Shown here: piece after piece, positions 1 through 6,877 of the stretch
Layout: each line of letters begins with the position of its first letter
Numbering within the stretch: position 1 is the stretch's first letter
From: Oscillospiraceae bacterium
GTDB taxonomy: Bacteria > Bacillota > Clostridia > WRCU01
Direction: 5' to 3'
Assembly: GCA_009783805.1 (NCBI GenBank)
Contig: WRCU01000029.1
Span: 1 to 10,149, forward strand
Length of the DNA: 10,149 bases
The notes under the pieces: generated by a model
The model's database searches: none
The model's input: the letters and a program-made list of their open reading frames with translations, nothing else
What the model was told of the DNA's origin: nothing
Translations under genes and position numbers: made by a program

Positions 1-511
<511 letters not shown>

Positions 512-551
512 TTAGGTCAGAGCGCCCCCCATACCGTCTTTGGCGGACCAT

Positions 552-568
552 CGCGCGCAAGGCGCGCG
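552..568 (-). other. GC-only hairpin in the mreB leader
   Basis: The arms CGCGCGC (552-558) and GCGCGCG (562-568) are perfectly complementary around a 3-nt loop. The hairpin falls between the predicted mreB transcription start and the start codon. It has no T-run after it, so it is not a classic terminator. It may shape mreB mRNA translation or stability; that is inference only. Confidence 0.4.
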
Positions 569-586
569 CGCCGGCACGAAAAGGCC

Positions 587-595
587 ATTATAGCA
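587..595 (-). promoter_or_regulatory. Extended -10 promoter of mreB
   Basis: Read on the minus strand, this is TGCTATAAT: a perfect TATAAT hexamer (592-587) preceded by the TGn extension. No good -35 is visible at 17-18 nt (best is TTATCC, 3 of 6), which fits an extended -10 promoter. Transcription would start near 580, giving a leader of roughly 70 nt before mreB, so mreB could be expressed independently of radC. Confidence 0.7.
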
Positions 596-620
596 CTACG
601 CCGCCCCTAGGGATAACGCC

Positions 621-648
621 GGGCCCCGAGGCCCCGCGCGGCGCGCGG
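621..648 (-). other. Paired GC hairpins between radC and mreB
   Basis: Two dyads sit side by side: GGGCC-4 nt-GGCCC (621-634) and CCGCGCG-1 nt-CGCGCGG (634-648). They lie just downstream of the radC stop and upstream of the mreB -10. No T-tract follows on either strand, so a factor-independent terminator is not supported, though transcription could pause here. The surrounding 640-690 is almost pure G+C. Confidence 0.35.
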
Positions 649-690
649 ACGGTCGCGGGCGGGCGGCCGCGGGCGCGGGCGCGAACGGGC

Positions 691-1473
691 TCACGCCAAG
701 GGCAGGACCCCCAGGTTCCGCAGGCTGGCGTACTCGCCGTCACCGATGATTATGTGGTCCACCAGCTCGATGCCGATGATCCTGCCCGCCTCCGCGACCC
801 TCCTCGTCAGGTCGAGGTCGCCCTGGCTGGGGGAGCTGTCGCCGCTAGGGTGGTTATGCACCATCGCTATCGAGGCGCATCCGCACTTGCAAGCCTCGGC
901 GAACACCTCCCTCGGATGCGCGCTGGACCCGGATATGCCGCCCTTGGAGATGGTCTGCGACCTCATGACCTTGTTCTTCGAGTCGAGCATCGCCACGACG
1001 ACCTCCTCATGCACCAGCCACCTCATGGACCCCATGTATATGCCGGCCAGGTCGTCCGGGTTCCGGACCGCGTCCACGGCCTCGGCCTTGCTGGCCGACA
1101 GCCTCGCGCACAGCTCGAAGACCGCCTTTATCTGGATGGCCTTCACCTTGCCCAGCCCCTTTATGGCCGTGAGCTGCCTTACCGAGGCGTTCGACATCCG
1201 CCTCGCGCTGAAGCCGAAGCTGGACAGGACCTCGTTCGCCAGCTCGAACGCCGTCTTGCCCCGGATCCCGCTCCTCAGGATGATGGCGAGCAGCTCCGCC
1301 TCCGAGAGCCTGTCGGCGCCCAGGCGCTCCATCCTCCAATACGGCTGGCTCTCCTTCGAGAGCCTGTCCATGGTCATATGGCCCGCCTCGGCAGGCTTGC
1401 GCGATTTCCCCGCCGTTCCCGGGCCTGGGCTTCCGTCGGTTCCGCGCCTCGCGGCGGCGGCGGTCCTTGCCAT
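691..1473 (-). CDS. radC: RadC family JAMM/MPN protein
   Basis: RadC homologue of 260 residues; family members usually have about 225-230. The core matches the family: a LSEAELLAIILRSG segment near residues 57-70, a helix-hairpin-helix with IKGLGKVKA, and the JAMM metal site H206-N-H208-P-S-G-D with the further acid D219. The family is historically called DNA repair protein RadC, but that role is doubtful, and the JAMM fold suggests a metal-dependent hydrolase. The GTG/ATG choice is settled by AGGGGTGAT placed about 7 nt before the ATG at 1473; ATGs at 1377 and 1371 are alternatives. Using 1473 adds an Ala/Arg/Gly-rich tail of about 30 residues not typical of the family. It lies 98 nt after maf and 179 nt before mreB on the same strand. 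An AT-rich inverted repeat in the upstream gap may control it. Confidence 0.95.
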   Translation of the reverse strand: MARTAAAARRGTDGSPGPGTAGKSRKPAEAGHMTMDRLSKESQPYWRMERLGADRLSEAELLAIILRSGIRGKTAFELANEVLSSFGFSARRMSNASVRQLTAIKGLGKVKAIQIKAVFELCARLSASKAEAVDAVRNPDDLAGIYMGSMRWLVHEEVVVAMLDSKNKVMRSQTISKGGISGSSAHPREVFAEACKCGCASIAMVHNHPSGDSSPSQGDLDLTRRVAEAGRIIGIELVDHIIIGDGEYASLRNLGVLPLA

Positions 1474-1508
1474 GGTTCATCACCCCTATGAGCGTATTTG
1501 CCATGTTT

Positions 1509-1539
1509 CGGCATTGATGTAAATATAATACATCAGCCG
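1509..1539. promoter_or_regulatory. Inverted repeat upstream of radC (candidate operator)
   Basis: TGATGTA (1515-1521) and TACATCA (1529-1535) form a perfect 7+7 dyad with a 7-nt all-A/T spacer. Outer arms CGGC (1509-1512) and GCCG (1536-1539) extend it, with a 2-nt bulge on one side. It lies in a short AT-rich island in GC-rich DNA, 36 nt upstream of the radC start and 33 nt downstream of the maf stop. The minus-strand reading contains -10-like hexamers (TATTAT, TATATT), but I see no convincing -35. It could be an operator overlapping a promoter, or an intercistronic RNA stem; no T-run follows, so it is not a normal terminator. Confidence 0.55.
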
Positions 1540-1571
1540 GAACGCGGCGTCCACCCATGGGGGCGCCATGC

Positions 1572-2195
1572 TTAGGCCCAGTTTCCCTCCACGCCGTAAC
1601 CCAGGGAGGCGAGCGACCTATAGAGCATCCCCGCCGGGAGGCCCATCACGTTCGTGTAGCTGCCGTCGATCTCATCGAAGAACGGCGAGCCCTTTCCGAA
1701 GACCGTGAAGGCCCCCGACTTGCCGAATGGCTCCCCCGTCCTCACGTAGGCCTCGATCGACGCGGGCGCCATCCGCCCCACGCGCACCCTGGAGACCTCG
1801 CACCCTTCCGCGTGCGGCCCGCCGGGGCCGGCGCACAGCCATAGGCCCGTATATACCTCGCAGACGCCGCCGCTGAGCGCGGAAAGTATCCTCACCGCGT
1901 CCGCGCCGTCCGCGGGCTTCCCGATCACCTCGCCGCCTTTGTGCACGACGGTGTCGGCGCCTATGGTTATGAACCCGCCGCCATAGGGAGGATCCCCGGC
2001 CAGCCTCGCCGCCTCGGCCGACCCGGCCGCCGCCTCGGCCTTCGCGCGGGCGTTCGCCAGCGTCAGGGCGGCCGGCGGCGCGCCCGACTCCAGCTCCGCC
2101 ACATCCTGCGGCAGCGTAGCGAACCGCAGGCCCATGGCCTGCATGATCTCCGCCCTCCTGGGCGAGGCGGAGGCCAGTATCAATAGCCTGCGCAT
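1572..2195 (-). CDS. maf: Maf-family nucleotide pyrophosphatase
   Basis: Maf/HAM1-like enzyme that hydrolyses non-canonical or surplus nucleoside triphosphates (dTTP/UTP type in the YhdE/BsMaf subgroup; m7GTP in the YceF subgroup; I cannot assign the subgroup by eye). The 207 residues start with the signature SASPRR (residues 9-14). They carry IGADTVV with the catalytic-type D81, followed by GKP at 92-94, and the C-terminal FFDEIDGSYTNVMGLP block. The protein is slightly longer than the usual 190, with an Ala/Gly-rich insert at about residues 55-74. GGGGTGAG lies about 7 nt before the ATG. It is first in the maf-radC-mreB run and divergent from the URO-D-like gene. Confidence 0.95.
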   Translation of the reverse strand: MRRLLILASASPRRAEIMQAMGLRFATLPQDVAELESGAPPAALTLANARAKAEAAAGSAEAARLAGDPPYGGGFITIGADTVVHKGGEVIGKPADGADAVRILSALSGGVCEVYTGLWLCAGPGGPHAEGCEVSRVRVGRMAPASIEAYVRTGEPFGKSGAFTVFGKGSPFFDEIDGSYTNVMGLPAGMLYRSLASLGYGVEGNWA

Positions 2196-2216
2196 ATGGC
2201 GCTCACCCCGTTTCCC

Positions 2217-2236
2217 TTAATATGTTATATTTTAAT
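2217..2236. promoter_or_regulatory. AT-rich divergent promoter zone (maf / URO-D-like gene)
   Basis: This island is almost all A/T in GC-rich DNA and lies between two divergent genes. It contains the dyad AATAT-GTT-ATATT and several -10-like hexamers on both strands (TATATT plus; TATAAC and TATTAA minus). I cannot find a -35 at correct spacing for either strand, so exact promoters are not called. Confidence 0.45.
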
Positions 2237-2285
2237 GGCGGATTGGGATAGCCCAGGACAGCCCCATCTGAGGGAAGGCGGCCAC

Positions 2286-3269
2286 ATGACCTCAAAAGAA
2301 GCTTGCAGGAGAGCCGTGGGCATGGAAGGTCCGGCGTTCACGCCGTTATGCTTCCTGAACAGGGACACCGGGCTCTCGGACATCAGGCACGTCGGGTTCG
2401 GCTGGTCGGACGAATCGAGGGCCAAGGGGCTCACGCACAGCGAGTGGGGCTTCACCATGCACAGGATAGACGAGACGATGGGCCAGCCGGCCGACCCGCC
2501 GCTCGCCGGCGACCCGTCGAAGATCGACCGGTACGCGCCGCCCGACCCATGCCGCCCCGAACGGTACGCCCAGGTCAAGTCGTTCGTCGAGGCGAACCCC
2601 GACAAGTACGTCATAGGCAGCGTCGGCATCTCGGGCTTCAACCTCATGACGTTCATAAGGGGCTTCTCCAACCTCCTCGAGGATATGGCGCTCGAGCCGG
2701 CATACCATAGAAGGCTCATGGACATGGTCTTCGGCTTTGAGCACGAGGTCGTGAGGAACCTATGCGAATGCGGCGTCGACGGCGTCTCGTTCGCCGACGA
2801 CTGGGGCACCCAGCGCGGCGTCATGGTCGACCCGGCATTCATCCGCTCGGAGTACATGCCCTGGTACAAAAGGCACTTCGACCTCATACACGAGTATGGG
2901 AGGCAGGTCTTCTTCCATTCGTGCGGCGACGTCTGGGAGATCATACCCGACTTCATCGGGGCGGGCGTCGACGCCCTCAACCTTAACCAACCGGACATAT
3001 TCGGGATAGAGCGCCTGGACCGCGCATTCGGCGGCAAGGTCGCCTTCTTCTGCCCGGTCGACCACCAGACGGTGGCCATACAGGGCACCCCCGCCGAGAT
3101 ACGCGGGTACGCCGAGAGGCTGGACCGGGTCCTCGGCGGGCATGACGGCGGATTTATGGCGATGATAGAAGAGTACCACAGCGTGGGCATGCCGGAGGAG
3201 AACTACCTGGCGATCAAGGACGCCTTCCTCGGCATACGGGGCAGGGGGCGGGCAAGGGCGGGTGCTTAG
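2286..3269 (+). CDS. Uroporphyrinogen decarboxylase-like / cobamide methyltransferase-type protein
   Basis: A 327-residue TIM-barrel protein of the URO-D superfamily. That superfamily holds heme-pathway HemE and the zinc methyltransferases (MtaA, MtbA, CmuA types) that move methyl groups between corrinoid proteins and small thiols. Visible family features are FADDWGTQ at 169-176, a following 'DPAFIRSEYMPWYKR' segment, and H211-S-C213-G-D, which matches the His-x-Cys zinc-ligand pair of the methyltransferase branch. C256 is a possible further ligand, though not at the usual C-terminal position. These features point away from a true HemE. The start at 2286 is chosen because GAGGGAAGG lies about 7 nt upstream; extending to 2196 would add 30 residues unlike the family and run through the promoter zone. 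An ANL ligase follows after 41 nt, so the two probably act in one pathway. No corrinoid-binding protein is encoded here. The substrate is unknown. Confidence 0.85.
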   Translation: MTSKEACRRAVGMEGPAFTPLCFLNRDTGLSDIRHVGFGWSDESRAKGLTHSEWGFTMHRIDETMGQPADPPLAGDPSKIDRYAPPDPCRPERYAQVKSFVEANPDKYVIGSVGISGFNLMTFIRGFSNLLEDMALEPAYHRRLMDMVFGFEHEVVRNLCECGVDGVSFADDWGTQRGVMVDPAFIRSEYMPWYKRHFDLIHEYGRQVFFHSCGDVWEIIPDFIGAGVDALNLNQPDIFGIERLDRAFGGKVAFFCPVDHQTVAIQGTPAEIRGYAERLDRVLGGHDGGFMAMIEEYHSVGMPEENYLAIKDAFLGIRGRGRARAGA

Positions 3270-3310
3270 GGGACGGCCTATGGCGAACGACGAAAACGGG
3301 GAGGGCAACC

Positions 3311-5245
3311 ATGAAGGGTGAATCGTACCGGTCCGTGGTGGACTATCTATGGCAAAGGGACCGACAGAGGGACGGGGGCAGGGCGTCCATCGGCTTCGAC
3401 GGGGCGGTGGTCTGCCAGGATGAGTACTGGAGCCGGATGGAGCATTACCGCCGGTACTTCCTCTCGTCCGGGTTCACGGTCGGCTGCGGGAAGCCCGTGA
3501 CCATATGCAACCTAAACGCCCCCGAGTATGAGTTCATATACTTCTCGCTCATGGGCCTGGGCGCCGTGGCCAGCACCGTCAGCCTGCCCTTCTTCAAGAG
3601 CGACGTCTATAGGCACACCGTGGAGAAGGGCGCCGAGACCATCGTCCTGAGCGTCGAGTACTGCTCCGACGAGTTGAGGGAGTCGTTCGCGATGCTGGGC
3701 GACAACGTAGGCGAGCGCAGGGTGAGGAAGGTGATCTTCACCTCAGCCGGGGATTACCGCCCCGAAGGCAAGGCAGCGGCGTACGACGCGGCGATGGACC
3801 ATAGGGCCATGATCACATCGCTCGGCCTGCCGAAGAACATCGAGGTGGTATACCCGGGTGAGATAAAGAGGTTGGGCGACGGCACGCGGCTGGAGTATTC
3901 GGGGGGGGCCGGCGCGGACCTCGCCGCCTCATACGCCACCTACTCGAACACCGGCGGGACGACCACGGGCATCCCGAAATGCGCCGTCCACACCCACCGC
4001 GCCATACTGAGCATGCTGACGGCCCACGAGCGGGACAGCTACCCCGACTTCCCCCTACGGGAAGGCGACAAGGCCCTCCTCCTGATCCCGATATCGCACA
4101 TCACGGCCCAATTCTACGCGCTCATACTGCGCAGGGCCTTCGGCGCGTGCATCGTCTACAACCCCGGGGCGTTCGAGCCGCACCTGCTGGTGCGGGCGCT
4201 CGTGGAGGACGGGATAAACGACGTCATCGCCACCTTCGGCCTGTATAACGTGATCGCGCACTCCCCGCTGGCCAAGGGGGACCTAAAAGCCCTCCGCATC
4301 CCCACCTGCGGCGGCGAGGCCACCCCCAAGGCCCCCGCCCGGGTCGTGAATGAGCGCATGTCCTGGGCCGGCTCGGTACCGCTCTACGTGGGCGGCGGCA
4401 GCACGGAGTTCGGCTCGGCCATAATGAACGCCTATGGGCTGGAAGACAGGGAGAACGAAACGGGGCTGTCGCTGCCCGGCGTGGATAACATAATCGTGAA
4501 CCCCCTGACGGGGCGCAAGGCCCGCGACGGCGACGTAGGCATCATATACTCGAACTGCCCATGGCAGATGGAAGGCTATCTGGGCGACCCGAAGTCGACG
4601 TCGGAGTTCTTCAATTACGTGGACGGGGAAGGCAAGGCATATGGGACCAACGGCGACATAGGCAAGGTCGTCCGCACATACGGGGGCAAGCCCGTCTTCG
4701 CCATGCAAGGCCGCGTCATGGACTTCGTGCGCAGGTCACCCGATACGGGCAGGTATTCGAACGGGGTCACACTCACGGGCGGCAAGGTCGACCCCATCGA
4801 CTTTTCGGAAGGCGACATGCTTTTTTCCATCAGGGACAAGGCGCTGAACGCGCAAGGCGTGCTGGAGGCCGAGGCGCTGCTGCTGCCGCATAGCGAGGCG
4901 GACAAGTCGGGCGCGCCCGTCGTCAACGTCGTGATCGCCCCGGGCGCGGACCCGTTCGGGGTCCTGAAGGAGATATTCTCCATCTACAACGGTGAAGGCG
5001 GCTTCAAGCCCATCGGCGTGATCTTCCGCTCCGGGTTCGCCCGCAGCCTGGCGACCGACAAGAGGGACGTGCTCTCCCTCATGCGCGACAGAGGTCCGTA
5101 CCACGGTATAAGGGAGGATGGGTCGGCCTACTCCGTCACCCTGCCCAAGGGCGGCGAGCCTACCTATTCCGAGCTGACCGAGACGTCGGTGATCGAGGTG
5201 CTTTCGCCCCCGGTCCCCAGGAAGATAAGGGTGGTGAAAGCTTAG
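3311..5245 (+). CDS. AMP-binding (ANL superfamily) acyl-CoA synthetase-like enzyme
   Basis: A 644-residue adenylate-forming enzyme, expected to activate a carboxylic acid with ATP to an acyl-AMP and then usually a CoA thioester. Motifs appear in the right order: P-loop-like YSNTGGTTTGIPK at 211-223 (usual form TSGTTGxPKG); YVGGGSTEF at 359-367 (A5, normally YGxTE); YGTNGD at 444-449 (A7, with Asp449 in the ribose-binding place); GRVMDFVRR at 467-475 (A8 hinge); and a TDKRD segment with K584 where the catalytic A10 lysine is expected. Both domains therefore look complete, but motif A3 is unusual and the acid substrate cannot be read from the sequence. GGAGGG lies 6 nt before the ATG. It is 41 nt after the URO-D-like gene and 1 nt before the HD gene. 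A run of eight G (3901-3908) lies inside the frame. Confidence 0.87.
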   Translation: MKGESYRSVVDYLWQRDRQRDGGRASIGFDGAVVCQDEYWSRMEHYRRYFLSSGFTVGCGKPVTICNLNAPEYEFIYFSLMGLGAVASTVSLPFFKSDVYRHTVEKGAETIVLSVEYCSDELRESFAMLGDNVGERRVRKVIFTSAGDYRPEGKAAAYDAAMDHRAMITSLGLPKNIEVVYPGEIKRLGDGTRLEYSGGAGADLAASYATYSNTGGTTTGIPKCAVHTHRAILSMLTAHERDSYPDFPLREGDKALLLIPISHITAQFYALILRRAFGACIVYNPGAFEPHLLVRALVEDGINDVIATFGLYNVIAHSPLAKGDLKALRIPTCGGEATPKAPARVVNERMSWAGSVPLYVGGGSTEFGSAIMNAYGLEDRENETGLSLPGVDNIIVNPLTGRKARDGDVGIIYSNCPWQMEGYLGDPKSTSEFFNYVDGEGKAYGTNGDIGKVVRTYGGKPVFAMQGRVMDFVRRSPDTGRYSNGVTLTGGKVDPIDFSEGDMLFSIRDKALNAQGVLEAEALLLPHSEADKSGAPVVNVVIAPGADPFGVLKEIFSIYNGEGGFKPIGVIFRSGFARSLATDKRDVLSLMRDRGPYHGIREDGSAYSVTLPKGGEPTYSELTETSVIEVLSPPVPRKIRVVKA

Positions 5246-5246
5246 C

Positions 5247-5786
5247 TTGCGCGCATCTGCGGACGGCGGGGGCGGGGACGTGCCCGAAGGGGTTTATGGC
5301 GCCTCGCGGGCCGCGCACCGCAGGGCCTTCTACGAATGCGTCTCCGACCTGCTTGAGGAGCCCGAGGTGCGCAGGATGGGCGCGCACAGGCAGCACGGCG
5401 AGACCTCTAGGCTCAAGCACAGCCTGAACGTGGCGTACTACAGCTACCGCGTGGCCAAGGCGCTGCGCCTCGACTGCCGCTCCGCGGCCAGGGGGGCCTT
5501 GCTGCACGACCTATTCTTCTACGACTGGAAGGAGTGCGGCCTTACGCCGCTGGGCCACGCCAGGCTGCACCCCCACATCGCGCATACCAACGCATCATGC
5601 GTGACCGACCTGAACGAGGTGGAGTCGGACATCATACTCAAGCATATGTGGCTCTGTTCGAGGGATCGTCCCATATACGGCGAGTCGCTGATCGTCACGT
5701 TGGTGGACAAGATGTGCGCCTGCGCCGAGGCCTTAGCCGACGTCCCCGTCAAGGGCGGGCGAGGCCGGCGGAGGCAAGGTCCCTAA
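5247..5786 (+). CDS. HD-domain phosphohydrolase-like protein
   Basis: A 179-residue protein of the HD superfamily, metal-dependent phosphohydrolases often acting on nucleotides. Conserved points are H58 in the HSLNVAYYSYR helix, the H87-D88 doublet in LLHDLFFYDW, histidines in HARLHPH (104-110), H133 in LKHMW, and D154 in LVDKMC. This pattern is that of the small HD proteins common in Firmicutes, whose substrate is generally unknown. The frame opens with TTG 1 nt after the ANL stop, with GGTGGTGA upstream, so translation may be coupled. GTG at 5280, behind a G-rich stretch, is an alternative that would remove a low-complexity 11-residue head. The last 12 residues, very basic, are encoded where the gene overlaps the convergent tcdA-like gene by 38 bp. 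Confidence 0.85.
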   Translation: MRASADGGGGDVPEGVYGASRAAHRRAFYECVSDLLEEPEVRRMGAHRQHGETSRLKHSLNVAYYSYRVAKALRLDCRSAARGALLHDLFFYDWKECGLTPLGHARLHPHIAHTNASCVTDLNEVESDIILKHMWLCSRDRPIYGESLIVTLVDKMCACAEALADVPVKGGRGRRRQGP

Positions 5787-6621
5787 CCACCTCGGCCGCC
5801 AGGGCCATGCCGGCCACAGCCGTCACGAAGGCGGCGCTGCCCGGGACATGCCCGCGCCGCGGGATCCATGCGGCGCCCGGCCCATCCCCTAGCCCCACCG
5901 ATTGGGATGGGGCGCCGCCCGAAACGGCGTCGCCTCCCATACCCTCGCCGCCCCCCGACCCGCATAAGGCCTTTTCGCCCAGCCCGTCCGCCAGCCCCAC
6001 CGTTTCATGCGCCTTGATCGGGGCCTCGCGGGAGTAGACCACCCTTAGGCTCCCGACCCCGGCCTTCCTCAAGGCCTTCCTCATGGCCCGCGCGAGCGGG
6101 CAGACGTCGGTCTCGAAGATGTCCGCTACGGCGAACCCCAGCGGGTCCAGCCTGTTCCCCGCGCCTAGGCAGCAGATGATGGGGACGCCGGCTTCCTGGG
6201 CCTTCACGGCCAGCAAAACCTTGGATCGCACCGAGTCGATCGCATCGACTACGTAGGAATAGCCGCCCAGCGGGATTATCCCGGCGGTCTCCTCACCGTA
6301 GAAGGACGGCAGGGCGGTGACTGACATGCGCGGGTTGATGGACGACAGGCGCTCCCCCATGGCGTCGACCTTATGGCGTCCCAAAGTCGCGTGGGTCGCG
6401 TGCAGCTGGCGGTTGATGTCCGACAAGGCGACTCGGTCGCCGTCGATCAGCGTGATGGCCCCGACGCCGCTGCGCGCCAGGGCCTCCGCGGCGTATGAGC
6501 CCACCCCGCCGACCCCGAACAGGGCGACGCGCGAACGACCCAAGGCCGAAAGCCCGGATTCGCCCAGGAGCATGCGTATCCTGTCGAACTGGCCGGCCTC
6601 CGCGACCGTGGGCTCAATCAT
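5749..6621 (-). CDS. tcdA: ThiF/E1-like tRNA threonylcarbamoyladenosine dehydratase (TcdA/CsdL) homologue
   Basis: ATP-dependent E1-like enzyme; in the TcdA branch it cyclises t6A37 of ANN-reading tRNAs to ct6A. With the ATG at 6621 it has 290 residues. The dinucleotide fold GVGGVG lies at 36-41 and is followed by the acids D60/D62, the ATP-binding INRQ at 69-72, and YVVDAIDSVRSK at 123-134. A CPLARAMRKALRK segment at 174-186 and a C-terminal PGSAAFV...AEVVRDL block follow, all typical of TcdA. Residues about 205-252 form a Gly/Ser-rich insert absent from ordinary members, holding a 27-bp imperfect direct repeat. Extending the start to 6699 would run into tRNA-Val, so 6621 is preferred; its ribosome site is weak (GGACGG). 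It lies 71 nt after tRNA-Val and may share its transcript. It overlaps the HD gene tail to tail. Confidence 0.9.
   Translation of the reverse strand: MIEPTVAEAGQFDRIRMLLGESGLSALGRSRVALFGVGGVGSYAAEALARSGVGAITLIDGDRVALSDINRQLHATHATLGRHKVDAMGERLSSINPRMSVTALPSFYGEETAGIIPLGGYSYVVDAIDSVRSKVLLAVKAQEAGVPIICCLGAGNRLDPLGFAVADIFETDVCPLARAMRKALRKAGVGSLRVVYSREAPIKAHETVGLADGLGEKALCGSGGGEGMGGDAVSGGAPSQSVGLGDGPGAAWIPRRGHVPGSAAFVTAVAGMALAAEVVRDLASAGLARP
5874..6002. repeat. Imperfect direct repeat inside the tcdA Gly-rich insert
   Basis: The 27-bp copies at 5874-5900 and 5976-6002 match at 23 of 27 positions, 102 bp apart. They encode the peptides VGLGDGPG and VGLADGLG. The 102-bp period keeps the reading frame, which suggests the insert grew by an in-frame duplication that has since decayed. 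Confidence 0.6.
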
Positions 6622-6692
6622 ATCCGTCCAGCCTAGGGTTCGGCGTTCTATGGCCGAGTGTCGGGAAAGGGGGGATCCTCCAGCAAATTTAA

Positions 6693-6766
6693 TGGGCACT
6701 ATTGGACTTGAACCAACGACCCCCTGCTTGTAAGGCAGATGCTCTAACCAACTGAGCTAAGCGCCC
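6693..6766 (-). tRNA. tRNA-Val (UAC)
   Basis: A 74-nt cloverleaf on the minus strand. The acceptor arm is GGGCGCT paired with AGTGCCC (one G-U), with discriminator A at 6693. The D-arm is TTAGCTCAGTTGGTTAGAGC, the anticodon loop CTTACAA gives anticodon UAC, and the T-loop is TTCAAGT. The 3' CCA is not encoded; TTA follows the discriminator. A near-consensus promoter lies just upstream. Confidence 0.95.
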
Positions 6767-6789
6767 GCAACGAAAACGAAACGGACGGT

Positions 6790-6818
6790 ATGATACCATA
6801 TCGCCTTTATGCTGGCAA
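6790..6818 (-). promoter_or_regulatory. Promoter of tRNA-Val
   Basis: On the minus strand, TTGCCA (6818-6813), a 17-nt spacer, then TATCAT (6795-6790). Each hexamer is 5 of 6 to the sigma70 consensus. Transcription would begin near 6783, about 17 nt before the mature tRNA. Confidence 0.75.
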
Positions 6819-6877
6819 GCCCGCGTCCATGGCCCCGCGTCCTTCGGCCAGTCATAGCCGCCCTAGTCATGCGGCCG

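Noticed and set aside
746..1522. Long plus-strand open frames opposite radC
   Set aside because: They are antisense to a clear RadC with a JAMM motif, have no family resemblance, and arise from high GC content.
1515..1535. TnrA/GlnR or LexA box before radC
   Set aside because: The half-site spacing (15 nt for TGT...ACA) does not fit the 17-nt TnrA box, and there is no LexA-type GAAC/GTTC.
2196..2285. Longer start of the URO-D-like gene at 2196
   Set aside because: It crosses the AT-rich divergent promoter zone, and a strong ribosome site precedes 2286.
6622..6699. Longer tcdA start at 6699
   Set aside because: It would begin inside tRNA-Val, and the family N-terminus aligns with the ATG at 6621.
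6819..6877. Terminator after the lipoprotein gene
   Set aside because: Short GC stems and a repeated GGACGCGGG are present, but no T-run follows.
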